DNA of 64,000 bases from Fratercula arctica. Its lineage: Eukaryota > Chordata > Aves > Charadriiformes > Alcidae. The notes beneath the pieces were generated by a model. It saw only the letters and a list, made by a program, of their open reading frames with translations. It was not told where the DNA came from and did no database searches. The position numbers and the translations under genes are program-made. Positions 49,300 through 62,700 of the stretch are shown here, one piece after another. Location of the stretch: positions 112,981,757-113,045,756 of the forward strand of contig CANTUZ010000001.1 in NCBI GenBank assembly GCA_947846985.1, given 5' to 3'. Within the stretch, counting starts at the first letter, position 1. Every line of letters starts with the position of its first letter.

Positions 49300-49700
49300 C
49301 TACAATGCTGATGAACGGGAGAGTAAAAAGTAAGTAAGCGAGCACTGGCAAAACGAAGACACCAGCTCCTGTGGGACCTCGTCCTGCACAAAGAAGGGCT
49401 GCTGCAGCACCTGCTGAAAGTCGGCAGTTTGGGTCAAAGGTGAGGACAACTGCAGGATTAAAAGCCGGGCATGGGAAGCGTGTTCCCTTCATTTTCGTCT
49501 GTTCTGCCTTGAGCAGTTTCCAGCCCAAACATTTCTGCTCACCCCAGCCTTTCGTGGAAAGATACACTGTATCAGCTGTCACCATCCCAGGCAACTTGGA
49601 GCTGTGTGGCTCCGAACTACATTTTATCTCCTGTCTGGAGATTAGCAAACAGCCAAGGAGATCCCCAAACAGTTACGAGCAGTTTCGGGGTATAAAGCAG
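49300..49700. promoter_or_regulatory. GC-richer block with CpGs and a TATA-like word
   Basis: About eleven CpGs by hand count lie in 49330-49690, which is above the local background. A TATAAA word is at 49691-49696 (+). A 119-codon + frame (49371-49730) and a 126-codon minus frame overlap here and are unrecognised; the GC content itself makes stops rarer. It may be an enhancer, a decayed repeat or a minor promoter. Confidence 0.3.
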
Positions 49701-52667
49701 CATAGTATGTGTTATAATAATCTGGATTAGGATTTTCCAAGTAAACCAACTGCAAATTTATTCTAAGTCAGCACGATACTGGTGCCTCTTTAAACTGCTT
49801 TTAAAATGTGAGTCTCAAATCTTTGAAGGGTAATTTTAGAAGAGCTGGCGTCAGTAAGAAAATTTAGCAAACTGTGCTGCACAAGAAGAAGTAAAACCCA
49901 TCCCTTTATATTGTTTCTCCACAATCTCTTTGAGTGTCATCTTCAAGAATAAAAGGCTGCTCTCCCCTTCGTTCCACGAGCAGGCGCAATCCTTCTTGGC
50001 ATTATCCAGGTACTCCTCAGAGGGTAGAGTGGTCACCTCAGTTCTGCATGCCTGCAACTATGGAGACGGGAGCTATACGTTCAGGCCCTGTTCCAAAGAA
50101 CAGCTACGGCACTTCACAGCAGTAGTTAAACTAAGCAAGATATTAAGGGTTTATGGAATGCTGTGCATGTAAAATGCCACTGCCCTCACTTCTCGCTCAC
50201 CTTCCATAGGGAAATATAGATATATTGATTGATAGGTATGTTGAATGGGAACAGGGCTCTGTATGAGAGAGCACCTGAGGTAGAAAGTATTTGTGCAAAA
50301 TTGCCTTCTCATTGCCTCAGAGAAATAAGCCATTAAATGGTAGCCAACTGAAAGTATAATTGATAAACAGCTTAGCCGGTGAGCTTTCCTAATCTGTGTG
50401 AAACAAGCAGTATAAAAGAACACATGCCTTTAATTTATTTTAGAAGCCTATCTGCAGTAGTTATTCTAATTTTTATAAAGGCTAAGGAGAAAATGGTGAG
50501 TGCATATACTCAATTTTTTTCCTTGTCACAGTTGTTAATAGCAAAAATAGGAGCCAAGGTATTTATAAATACATAAAAGTCACATGTCAGTACTTTGTAA
50601 TTCTCAATGCAGTACAACAGTGTGGTTATACAGTTTGTGGGAAACAGTAGCAAGTCCTCCAAAGATTTCGCATCAGTGGTGTGTTATTCATCCCTGGGCC
50701 TTGAGCTCCCCAAACCTAGGAAAAAGTTTTTAGATAAGGACAAGACATCCAAATTACTTGCTGAAGGGAAGCTGTAAAAGTGACTATGAGCTTCTTCATC
50801 CCAACCATCATGGTCTTCCCCAGCAAATAAGCTGTTCATTTTTAGTACTTGTATGAAAGGGGATTTCTCACATAGAAATTACATTTAGGGAAAACGAAAA
50901 GAATTCATTCTTTCTCTTCCCACCTTGTGGAGCACTTCATACAAGAGAATGAGGAGATGCTAACAGATGCATCAAATGTCACCTCTATTTCAATTCTCCC
51001 GTCTGCTTGATACATAATACTTATCATTATATAAACCATTAGGGAAAGAGTTGAATGTATCGAGATGGACTTTTTCATCTTCTTCTTTCATTTGGCAATG
51101 TGAAGCATGAATGCTCGATGCCCAAGTGTGTCATTCATTTGACAGTTTTTGCTGACACAGAATGAATCAAGGCTGTTTCTTCACAAAAGGATTTTAGAGG
51201 ACAGCAGTTCGTTCAGTGCTCTGTGATTCCAGTGTTTTCTTTAATCACATCTGAGGCTGCCCCTCACTCCTGAATTTGTTTAATAGATGCTTGTAATAAC
51301 CCATCCTGGAGTCTGATGCAGATTGCTGTGACCATATTCTGTATGACCTGAGGCAGCTACGTGTTTCATCTGGGAGAATGACTAAGTATTGATTCTCAAC
51401 CCCACCTTATTCTCATAGATTATACTGTTAGTTTTAGCAAGGCAACGTCTTAAAGAGCCTTAGGCACAAGGAAAAGGTGTCGTATATTGAATAATTTTCT
51501 TTTATGATCTTAGGCAAACTGTGGCATAAGCTGAGGCTAGACAAAGGCAAAACCATATGCCATTATCAGACAGGCTTAGTGAGACAGAAGACTTTGCCCG
51601 CACAAATTTAACATTTTGCTATTCAGACAAAAGATAATGAATCTCTTTCTTGCTGAAGGTTACCTCCTTTCTGGTTCAAGATTATTCTTTTTTGGATATA
51701 GTTTCCTAGTATTTTATTCATTTTAATTTTGAAAGTTACCCACAAAGCTTCATCTGCTGTTTTTGTACAGACGCTATTCTATTGTCAAACTCACTTTGCT
51801 TTTCGGAAAACTTCAGTTCTTACTTAGGGTAAAGATGTAGATTATCCAAGAAAATGGTCCTCATTTTAGCTATGGTTAGCTAAAACAAAGAACTGGCATA
51901 TAGGTACAGATACAGTTAAAGTGAGAGAGCTATTATCAGGTGATCATTTCTTGCAATCTCAGTGTCATCAGCCAAAAAGACATCCATTATCACACATAAT
52001 GTCTCGCCTGTTGTGGATTTAGGAGAACAGACCAAAGGATCGGCTGAGAATGCATCACTTTTCTAGAGGGCCTGCTGAACCCCGTAATCCTTATACTTTT
52101 GTGGATACAAGCAAATATTTAAAGGGAATGAATATGAGTCATGTGTTTATTTTCACTCTAATAGAGGAAGTCTAATTTATTTCTGATTAAATTATGCCTG
52201 ATTGAGTCAATGTGAACAATCTGATATGATTGGCGCAGAAGATTTCAAAGATACTGTGTTATGATGCAAGATTTTATTTTCATATACTCAATAAGTTCCA
52301 GTAAATTGAAGGTCTCATTTGTTAATAAGAGTTTTATAAATATAAAAAAAGATGCCAGGGGTTATTTATGGTTTTGTCACAGAGAATGCTTTTTGTCTTG
52401 TTTTTAATGTACTAAAACTTCATGAAGAAACAAAAAGAACAATTTGATAGAACATGCTGTTTTCCTGACATAATATAATTGCATAACAATCGCAGAACAG
52501 GAAGAACTAATTAGATTACTAGAATAAGTATCCTCAGAAATAGGAAACTTGTCAATTCTCATAACATTTTGAGAGTAACTTTAAAAAGACTAGGAAAAAA
52601 ATTTTAACTATAAGAGAGTACTGGGACTTTACCTCCCACAGTTATTTTGCACTCTAATGGAAATATA

Positions 52668-52735
52668 GATTCATAGCATCATAGCAACAAAATGATTATC
52701 ATTAGAAAAAGATAATCGTTGAGAACCTGTAGTCA
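52668..52735 (-). mobile_element. Possible heavily degraded CR1 3' end
   Basis: TTCATAGCATCATAGCAACA followed by GATTATCATTAGAAAAAGATA, ATCGTTGAGAACC and TGTAGTC resembles the reverse complement of the CR1 tail (repeated TCATAGAATCATAGAATG, then a GGTTGGAAAAGACCTTCAAG-like core). Identity looks low, and chance similarity in AT-rich sequence cannot be excluded. Confidence 0.35.
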
Positions 52736-53821
52736 AAAAATAAAAAAAAAAAATGGTTCTGTAAACTGATTAATAAACCAATTTTTTTCGTTATTTGCTA
52801 GATAAAATATGGATTGTAGAATTGTACCTCTGAGATGGTGTTATTAAAAAAACAGAACAAACCACCTGCTATTTTATATATAAATATGAAATCACAGCCA
52901 GACATAACTGAATTATTTTCCACTCAGTCTTTTTTTTCCTGTCTACATGAGGTGAGTTCCAGGACACAAATTTGTACATGTACGAAATGGACAGCTTAGA
53001 ACAGGAATATATATTTGGAGGGGGAGGGAAGGGCATGAGAAAAACAGAAGGGAGAAAAAGTTCATTAAAATACCTGCCCTGCCATGATTTACTCCTGTTC
53101 TAGTTGCCAAATAGGTAATTGTTGACTTTTGCAAATTCTGAAAATGAAGTGGGTTTAGGAAACAGGTGTTTTAAGTAATAGTATCTAAAGCTCCTTAAAG
53201 AGGAAATTCAGCATTAGTGCAGGCCTACCAGTCACGTGCTCTTGGGTGAAGCAGGAGAATGGCCACCTTCCCTTACTGTGCCATCACTAGGTTCGTATCT
53301 CGTGCAGGCAGTATGGCTGTGAATCCATTGCTCCATAACCTTCCAGTGTCATGCAAGAAGAGATTTCATTAACTTTAAATTCCAGCTGATTGGTTGGTTG
53401 TTAAAGAGTATTTCCATTAATTTGTATTTTCAGTATAAGTGTTGAAATAAAGGGAAAAAGAGCTTGCGAAAGTATAAAGAGAAAGAAACAGGGGAGCTGA
53501 GATATGACAGGTTATGCATTCTTCAAATGTTTTTAATATTTAATGCAAGTGTCTCAGAAAGCATACGGAGTAATTTGCTATTTAGTTCTCTTCATGTTAT
53601 CTTATCTCTTAACGTGCCTGTCACTCTTGTGTGTTCAAATAGGAGTTTACAATTTCTTTAAGAGAGTGTGTAAGCTATGGCCATCAGTGTGTTGGGCACA
53701 ACCGTACAAAAGAGTTTACAAACCTTGTAATGATTAGTAAAAAGAAAAGGCTAATGAAATAATACTTGGTATAATTAGATTCTGGAAGCACAATTGAGTA
53801 ATTACCTTGTTACTACAGGGG

Positions 53822-53838
53822 AAAAAAAAAAAAAAAAA
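53822..53838 (+). repeat. Poly(A) tract, 17 bases
   Basis: Uninterrupted A run; no retroelement body is recognisable upstream. Confidence 0.95.
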
Positions 53839-56088
53839 GGAACTGAACCCAGATTAGAGCTGATTCCTTCCCCCTCTAAATTCAGAAATCCTTCTTAGAA
53901 TGCATGGTAGCTTCGCTCCTACTGTGTACTTCAGCACACCATAACAATACAGAGACATGAGAGATGATATAGGGAATACAAAAGAAATAAAAGCAGTAGA
54001 ATATAATAAAGAGACAGCATAAAAACCAGACTAGTAGAACTCTGTGAAACAAAGTGCATTTATGAAGTATAGTGATGTAAGAAAGGAAAAGAGAATGATA
54101 ACATAAGACAGGAAAATAGTATGTGGAAAGGAATCTTGAAACAACAGAAATAATCATAAAATTTTTAGAGCTTGATTTATCCAGTCCAAAATGGTGTGCA
54201 AGCCACAAAGAGCAAAGTAAAAGCAGCCGCACCATTATTCAATGAGATAGTAGCTCAAAAGCTTTTGAGGAGCATAAATTGGAAAATTGGATTGAAATAG
54301 AACAGGACTACACCAAGATTATTGATGAAGGATTTTATGTCACTGACTTCCTGTTCAGTGAAAGCAATATAGTCTAGCATACCTCTGAGATGTGTTTTGA
54401 AGAATATTTTTGCAAAATCAGCACTACCAACACTTAATGTGGACTATGGAATTCGTGATACTAACTTCAAGAAAACAAGTTGTTTTGAGGATGCCTACAA
54501 GTACTTGAGGGTTTTTTATGTATTTGTATACCCATCTGAGAGACCGCGTGTCTACCATGCCTTACAGTTTGGAAGATCATGTCATGTTTACTAACAGTTT
54601 TCTCCTAAGCATGCACTGTCTGCCTCCCTGTCTCTGCAATTTTGCATCACACAGGTCTCCATCTTAGATACAAACTAAGTAGATCTTGCAAATTCTCTTT
54701 GTCCGTCAGTTAATCTAATTAAAACTCATTAATAGGGTGCCCTTATCCTAACCTCAGTAAAAACGATGCAGTCTTATCAATATGTTTGTCACTTCCTTTT
54801 GACTGAAGAAAGGAGAACACAATCTCGGCAGTTAAATGAAGAGCTACGTAGGCTCTCGTAACTATCATTTCTAAGTAAATGGCTACATGGCCTGTCTCTG
54901 CTTCTCTGTGAGCTAGGCTGCCTTAGGATAAGGATAAGAAAATCATGCACAAAGCTACCTGCCATGGTGCTGGTATGACCAGGGATCCAGTACAAGTCCT
55001 TGACAATATCTTTGCTGAAATACCACGTTCTCCTGTTTGTAGAAGAGGTGAGCAAAGGCATCCCTCTCGGTCAAACTGTGACACACTTGGACCAAAGTCT
55101 GCCACAGGCAGGAATTGCCTTGTAATTGATTGCAGCGGGGCTTCCTGCCGATTAAGGCTTCTCAGTGTGAATAATAGTGACAGATGCTGTCTTGACTGGA
55201 AAAGTGTTTCACTGTAAATCTCCAGTGTCAGTTTTAGAGGGCTCTCACTGATCCTACTCTTTCACCAGATCTACTAGCATGGAGTAAAAAGACATCTGTG
55301 ATGTCTAATCTAATTCTAGAATTGTTGCAGTAGGTAACTTGCTTGTGCCTGGCAGAAGTTTTGTGAAACACAGCCATGTCTGAGCCATGGTATAGCAGCG
55401 CTCTCTGCTCATGTCAATTCAGTATGAGACCTGTCTGCTATTTCACAGAACAGGTTTCTTTCCCCTTTAAATAGTAATTAAGTTTATCTGTGATGTATAT
55501 TCTCTGTGCCAAACAATCTTTATGATGCATTGATTCTGGTAGTATGATTAGCAAAAACATCACCTTGCAATGAAAAATAGAAAATAATTTCTGTTTTGTC
55601 TTTCCGCTTAGAGACTTAAGAGCCACTTTCTATTCTATGCTATAAAAACTTGTTCAAAGAACTACAACTCCCAGTATGATTTGCAGAGATAATGAGCACA
55701 GGAAAACTACTTAAATCTGGAATAAATATTACAACAGATGAACGATACAGACTGATCAAATATTTAGGCAGTCAGTGGCCCTGTAAGTCATTACTCTGAA
55801 TTCTGATGCATTCTTGATAGTCCTGCTGGACGAATTATTGTTATCCACTTTGTAATGGCGTAGTACATTGTCTGAAGGATAAAAGATTTCCTTAACATGA
55901 AGGTTACACCTTATTAATTACAAGAATAAAACAATTCTCTGTTTTGTGAGGTTTTTCTACAATGATCAATGTGCCAGTCAAATCAGGTTCAACTCAATAG
56001 ATAAGAAAAACTTGGAAATTTCCCACAGTCATTTTCAGCATTGCTGTGTTATGGAAACAAAATCCTAGCAAGAAGTCTTGAAAAATAC

Positions 56089-56132
56089 CTGCATCTCAGT
56101 CAGTAGGCAGAGACACTGACTGAGACATGCAG
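56089..56132 (+). other. Strong short stem-loop
   Basis: TCTCAGTCAGT (56094-56104) pairs perfectly with ACTGACTGAGA (56115-56125) around a 10-nt loop. Beyond a 2-nt bulge (CA, 56126-56127), CTGCA (56089-56093) pairs with TGCAG (56128-56132). Total stem is 16 bp. It is short for a microRNA precursor, and no terminator function is expected in a vertebrate intron. Confidence 0.75.
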
Positions 56133-59100
56133 CCAAGCAAAGTACTGTGCAGAAACACGAGCACAGGTCCCCGGAGTGGTATATCTACTTCACTGTGCTT
56201 ACATTACTGCTGTTGAGCCAAGCTAACGCAGCTGGTCTGGTTACGGATACCCCTGCCCTATGCCATTAGATGCATGCTAGATCTGATATTCCTACTGTGG
56301 TACTACATTGTCCACTGCAGAATCACCTGTTGTGGTGACTCTTCTGCTATTCTTTATTATAATGCATGCTTTGTGGTGCTTTACTTTGAAACTATTCAAA
56401 AGGTCATTAATTCGAGCAGTGACTTGCGCAGTGATTTGTGCACAGAAGCACATGCTCATTGCATATTATATCCTGTTTCCAGTTAACTTCTGGATACAGC
56501 TTAGCTTAGCTTTCTTTTTAGTTCAGCCTCATACAATGCCATTCAACTATGTCCAGTGGCATTCCACATTTGCAGTGGGTCCCCTCCATGCATATCCACA
56601 GTGGGTCATGAGATGGTTCATGCTTTGGCCAGATAACAAAGAAAGCCTACAGTGATAAACTGCTTCTCAGGTGCTATGCCTTCAGAGTTACCATCCTCTC
56701 ATCATATTGGGGATTTCACATGCCAAGTACGCCCAAAAGAAGAAGTGGACTCTTCTCTGGGACTGCACACACATGAGCTTCTGCTGCTATGGCTGAGGAG
56801 CAGAGGTACAGCTGGGTTGCTCAGGTTTGACAACACCATACATAATCTGTGGCAGTTGCAATATATATCTATATTCAGGCACGGATCATTGAAAAATGGA
56901 ATATGGGTGTCTAGAGTTCCCTCAAGGAACTCCAGGCTGTGAAAACTACTCCCAAATTTTATTAGAAAAAGTACAGGTTTGCTAATCCTTAAAATATTTA
57001 TTTATATTTTGTCTTCCATCTTTGTATTTTTACCTGCGAGAAAATAAGATGTAGAGCTCTGAGATGATTGTGATGCTATGATTTTTCTTTCTGCTTTGAA
57101 TCTGGTATTGCTAATTTATTTGATTTAAAAGGTAGGATGTTATTAATGATATCATAGTTTTAAGAATTGAACTGGGAATGTCACTGATTTTCCTGCATGT
57201 AACAAGAAGTTATGTTCCTTAGCTTTTTCCTCTGAATGCTTTATATATTAATGAACTCAGTATCTCTGTGCTGCTAGTAACTATCATCTGCATATCTGAA
57301 AGAGGAGTAGAAGGTAAAAAGGTTACCTCGTTTATCAGAGACTGAGACTGGTATAAATTCTAAGATATGCACCTGTGATTCATGCCTCCTAGCCATTTTG
57401 CTCATGTCTCATTTTTCTCAAAGTCTTCAAGTCCAGTTAAGCACTATTCTTTTCCCAGTACCAGTGTTTGTTTCCCAGTGTTGCATGTGGCTGTGAGAGT
57501 ATAATTTCCATTTACTATCGTAAAGTTGCTAAGGATGTTACTTTAGCAAAGCATTTAAAATTTAGAGGTAGAAACTTAGATGATCCAATGTCATCTGAGA
57601 ATCTGTTTACGACAGGGAATGTTAGAGCAGGAATTACATCTGAGCAGTTCTGACTGAGTGCTTCCCTTCGTTGTTATTTTGGTCAAGATCACATTCTTTT
57701 GTAGTCAGAATAAAGCTACTTTGACAGGAGACTGACATCAGGGTGTTAAGAACACCGTGCTTTCAGTCTGTCTTGTTATACTTTTAGGCTACCCTTGAAA
57801 CCACAAATTTGTTTAAATGCTTTCATTTAATTGTTGCTGAGTTTCACTACAGAGTGTGGAATGGAGAGAGGAGTAATAATGACATGGTGTTGTGGCTGTA
57901 TATTTAAATGACAGCCAGTCTATCAAGTTACTGCTTTAAATACATCAGACTGAAATGATACAGTGTTATCAGATGATTTTTATTATACTCTTAACAATAG
58001 CAAGAAGTCCCTATTTTCTGAACAAAAAAAATCCGACAAAATAAGGGCAGATCTTCATATTAAAATGCAGTGGTTTCTATATAAAATTTCTAGAGATGTA
58101 CTTGTAAAAGGTATCGGTCTCTTTAAGAAGGCTAACAGCTATACTGCAGTAGGGAGAAGCAGTTCAGCTAGTACACACTTCAGCAAATAAAAAAACCCTC
58201 TATTCCACTCATGTATTTCATTCACATATTTTACTCTTACCCTGCCCCAAGGAAGACAAGATGGCTGAAACACTGGCAGATTCCTGCACCTGAAATCACA
58301 ATAAAATACTCTGGTATCACTGGAAACATGTGAGTGGAGTGCAGGGCAAGGGGATGGAGGAAGAGTTACCTGCTGCTGAGTTCACTGGCTAGACAGGTTT
58401 TCTGTGTTACTGATGTAATAAGGCATGATAGGGTGTGCATTTCTGAGCATTGGGGGATTCAGGTACTGAGATGTGATGCCAAAGAGGAATAACTTCAACA
58501 GCTGGAATAATGTGCCTTAGCACAGTCATGCACACTGACACATGTCTCATTATAATATATATAACTGCATTGTAATGCAGTTGTAATACAGAAAAGGGAG
58601 GCTAATTTTCTGATTATCCTTCACATTATGAATTGTTGTGCCTACATTGGTCAGTGTTAAATATACTGCCAAAGCTCAACTTTAAAGCGAAATGATTTGT
58701 TGAAACTTGAAAAATTTATTTGTCATCAGCCAAAATGACTGAAATAGGGGACAGGAGACTTGCACTGGTTTGTAGTCAGTGAGGAGTTCAGAATTGAAAC
58801 TTCTGTCTCAAACACTGTGGTAGCAAACGTGTGGCCATGTAGCAGTGGGACTTAAAAGCGTAGTGAAACGCCTCTTCAGTTCAGCCAAAGACTTTCTTCC
58901 TGTCCTTGCTGCTGCTGCCCCAATGCTCAGCAACTGGGAGATGAATAGAGCTGTTAAAACTCAGCTAATTTGTATTTCTGTGTCAATAAAGGAACGTTTT
59001 CCAGTCCACTCGGGAATGAGAATGGAATCTCCACCTTTCTTGGGTACCTTGCCTTTCCCCTAGTAACACTTTACAGCAAGTGTTAGATGGAACGAAATGT

Positions 59101-61295
59101 CACTGTCACCATGCGGGGTTAGAAATCATAGGCTCAGTGAGCTACAGTGACTGCAGACAAGGTCAAACAACAAACCAGGATCCAAAGCAGAAGCAGATCA
59201 TGTGTTTCTCAGGAGTACGTTCAGTGCTTCGCAGGGGAGCAGGCCAGCCTCAGTGGGAAACATACAGTGCTCCTCAGTATTGTGCCTCTCAGCGTTAGCT
59301 TCTGTATGAGAGGAAGAGCGAATCGGGAGCAAAATGCCCTTCTTATTATTGTGTGCATTTGCTTTTAGAAGCGAAGATATCTCTTGGAAGTCTTAAAGAT
59401 GTACCTTGCTAACACAGGCCTGTGCAACCCCTCCAGTGAAAGGAATGAATTGCAGGACAGTGTAGTTCTATAGGGTACCTTCTTCAATTTTATGAGGTTC
59501 TTGACTAATAAAGCAGAATAATTTGAGTTTTACTGGCATTGCATCCTCACATGCACACAATCACATTTACTTAGGGGAAGATTTTGAAAATGCTATCTTT
59601 TTCCCCACTGAATTATTCTGCAAAACTCTGAAAGATACTTGGTTTGTATCAGAGTATTTTCTACCAGTTGTTTCCTACAGAGTAATTGGGGCAATAACCA
59701 AATAAGTCACTTGTTTTCAGCAATGCTTTGCTATGTAGACTGTTCCTTGTTCTCTCTCTTTGTAGTTTTACCTGCCTTACAAGATTTATGTGCTAAAATT
59801 AAATGGTGCTGCTTCATTGTTGTGCTCTATAGAGACCTGTGTCATTTTCCATTTTTAGTAGTTAGGAGCTGATGTAGCAGGATGCATTTAGGCTTTGTTT
59901 TCTGAGACAGCTAAAAATAGAAATGTTTGATAATATTAAATTATTCACCGTGATAGTACCTAAAAGGTTATGCAAAACTCTGGTGTTTTTTTCCAACTAA
60001 GTTGGACACTTGTCCAGAAGCTGATACTGTTAATAAATTGCGAGGGCACTGCCATATCTGCAATTATAACTACTAATCAAGATTTTAAAAAGCAATGATA
60101 GCTTTAAAAAAGTTCTGTCAAAAGTTTGTGAAAGATCACAAAGGTAATGCAGAAAAAGGCAATAATGAATAAGCCACCCCTAAAACCATCAATACATTTT
60201 TCAAACAGAGTGCAAACTGTATGCCTAGGACTGTGCCCATGTCTGTTCTGTCAATCACCAACCTCCTTTTATTAGTCTTAGATAGAAGATAAACAACAAG
60301 ACTGACAGCTTTGTGTCCTTTGGCATTTTTGTGTCACCATCACAGAGTAAGAGAGTATTATGTCATCACTCAAGCCTGTCAGGTTTACTTTAGTCTGCTC
60401 TTTGTCTTAACGATTGTTTTCCTCCTTTTTTCCTCTAAGTTGGTACACATACCCTGTATAGATTGTGTATTGTTGATGTTACCAGGATCCGTTTTTTAGA
60501 TGAGAGATGTCTTTAACTTCGACCATGGAAATGTCACCCTTTTTCCCTGTACACCAAAATAAAAATCAGAAAAACAAGCATCTTCCTCACTCCATCAGTT
60601 CTGGTCTATACAGAACTTTTCATACCTCAGACGCTCAGACATCAATTGCATTAATAGCACAAGTAGCAAGAACTTTGATATGGTTAAAAAAAACTTGGTT
60701 TAGGTAAGTTCATTATGTATACCTCTCTTGTGGAATCTGTATAGGCTTTGGCACTGTGTGTTGATAATTAGTGCCCATTACCTAATTTTAGTTATATCAT
60801 TTATTAGAGGATGAAATAAAAGAGAATCTTACCTGGTGTTCGGCTTTTGGAAGCAGTCAGGTAGGTGTGGTGGGAGGTTGAAGAGTCAACACTTGGCTTT
60901 TGTTAGCGACTTTGTAACACATGATTGTTTAATGAAAACTACAGTTTTTCCTCACTAGGGAAGCAATAGACTGGTTCCACCACAAGGCACATGTACCTGT
61001 AGGAAATATCTGCCTCAAATTGCATGTTTAAGCTCTCTTAGAACTGTCTGGAAAGAGCAAGACAAATTAAGAGTGGGGTTCTCCAGACAGTAAGCTGAAG
61101 CAGAAGATATGTCAGCTAAACATTAGGACATACCAATGCGGGGAAACAGAGCCTGGACAAGAAACTTCAGCCTAAAGGGAGGTATTTAGTGCTTCTTGAG
61201 ATTTTCCGCTTCTCTCTAAAAGATGGCATTTAAACCAGGTCAGGTCTTCCTCACACTGAAACAAAGACACAAATGGAAGAACGGCAAAGAGGCTG
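56133..61295 (+). other. CADM2: CADM2 downstream intron, 56.1-61.3 kb
   Basis: Intronic sequence. A perfect 9-bp inverted repeat, AACTGCATT-GT-AATGCAGTT, lies at 58563-58582. A 115-codon hydrophobic frame at 56308-56655 has no recognisable family. Nothing else seen. Confidence 0.5.
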
Positions 61296-61535
61296 CTTGG
61301 TCTGCCTGGTAGGCAGGTAGGTAGAGCAGTCACTGCTAGTGGCATGGGTAAAGAAAGGACAAGTTTTTAACTGCTACAGTCTCTAACACAAACCAGTAAT
61401 ATGACTTTTGGTCTCCCAACCTCCTCAGAGAATGTCCTAACCATCTGACCACTGGACTTTCTTAATGGGCTTTGCTCACACCTTCTCTTACTGAAGCTAT
61501 TCCGCTGCAAATATTCAAAATAGGAAGCAGAACAA
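61296..61535. repeat. tRNA-derived SINE-like ancient repeat remnant
   Basis: GGTCTCCCAACCTCCTCAGA, GAATGTCCTAACCATCTGAC, CACTGGACTTTCTTAATGGG, CTCACACCTTCTCTTACTG and AAGCTATTCCGCTGCAAATA resemble a repeat common in turtles, crocodilians and birds (signature GGTCTCCCACCTCCCAGGAG, AGTGCCCTAACCACTGG, then TGAAGCTGTTCCACTTTG). The 5' part around GGTAGAGCAGTCACTG may be the tRNA-like head. Family name not known to me. Confidence 0.48.
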
Positions 61536-62565
61536 AAGATGAGCTAGTGGGTAGGAAACACAGGAAAATAATGTTCAAGTCTTTGCTTCAATTAATATGT
61601 ATTTATATTTATATGCATATAGTGTGTATTCATACAAAGTAGGACAGTTTCAAAGGAGACTTTTAATGGCAAATACCCAGAAGTCCAGTGGTGATGGCAT
61701 GCAGATGGTTAAGTGAGTTGGAAATTCTGCGGTCTGCCCGTTCTGAGCAGGGCTCTCTAACGAGAATTTTGGGGGTGACAGTGAAGAGACAGGTTTTGGA
61801 GAATCACATTTCGCCTACACCTCTCGTGCAAGAGGAATTCTAGCAAGTAGTGAGTGAGCTCATGGGTAAAATAAGTGGAGAACCACCTTGTTCATGAATT
61901 GCCGTGATGCAGACAGAGGATCTGCCCCCCAGCCCCATGCAGTTAAGGTGACCCAGGAGAATTCAGGCAGTTGCCCTTAGGTATTTGTACGTCCTGGGAG
62001 ACGTGAGCTCAGCAACTCCGCTGGGTACCTGTCAGTGCATAATTGAAGGATTTCAGCAGTGCCCTAAGGTTTTCCTTAGGCACAGGGATTCGTGTTTCTG
62101 ACGTTTGCTGTAGTTTTATATGGTAAGTTCACCCACAACTAGAGCTGGATACTGTTCCTTAAAAAATTGACAGAAATATCAGAAGCCAAATAACGGTGCA
62201 GAGTGCCAGTGAGATTCATGGGTATTGTTGTAGTGGATTTTTGACATGTCTGTCTCGGCTGCAGAATTTATTCCAGTAGGGATCACCTTACAAGATGACA
62301 CTTGATTTACATTACCTGATTTGTTCCATAATGGGGGAGATCAGAGTTGAGTCTTTGATTTCATTTTCACAGGGAACAATATATCTTTAATTTTAGAATG
62401 GATGATCAGCGACTACATTCATAGAATAATTCAGGACATCATTTTGGCTACAGCAATTCACATTGCAGAGCAGTGTAATCATCATTCCCATCCTACTTTG
62501 TCTGTCGCAGTCAGTAATGTTTCATCTAGGCTCATCTGTAGCTGTCTGTCTTGGGTCTACATAGA

Positions 62566-62700
62566 CACACCGGGGCCAGATCCTCAAGTAGTTCCACAGT
62601 TTTTTCCCCTCCTTCTCATTTCTCTGAATTTAAGCAGTCTCCAAGGAACTTTAAACTCTAAAGTGCCATTGAGGGAGACAAAGGCTTTTTTTGCCCCTTT
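62566..62700. repeat. Possible ancient amniote repeat remnant
   Basis: CCGGGGCCAGATCCTCAAGT continuing AGTTCCACAG resembles one arm of a palindromic amniote repeat (GGGCCAGATCCTCAGCTGGT ... and its reverse complement), and a later AGTGCCATTGAGGGAG could be the CATTGAAGTCAATGGAG centre. The match is short. Confidence 0.33.

Larger units (their letters stand above)
49701..56088 (+). other. CADM2: CADM2 downstream intron, 49.7-56.1 kb
   Basis: AT-rich intron with a poly(A) tract and a possible CR1 tail. Bases 51040-51290 are of more even composition and read like a conserved non-coding segment, but this is only an impression. Nothing else seen. Confidence 0.5.

Noticed and set aside
56308..56655. 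A 115-codon hydrophobic open frame that looks like a membrane protein.
   Set aside because: T-rich DNA translates to Leu/Phe/Val/Ile in this frame. There is no family match and no gene context.
62415..62450. A CR1-like tail (CATTCATAGAATAATTCAGG).
   Set aside because: The resemblance stops after about 20 bases, too short to separate from chance.
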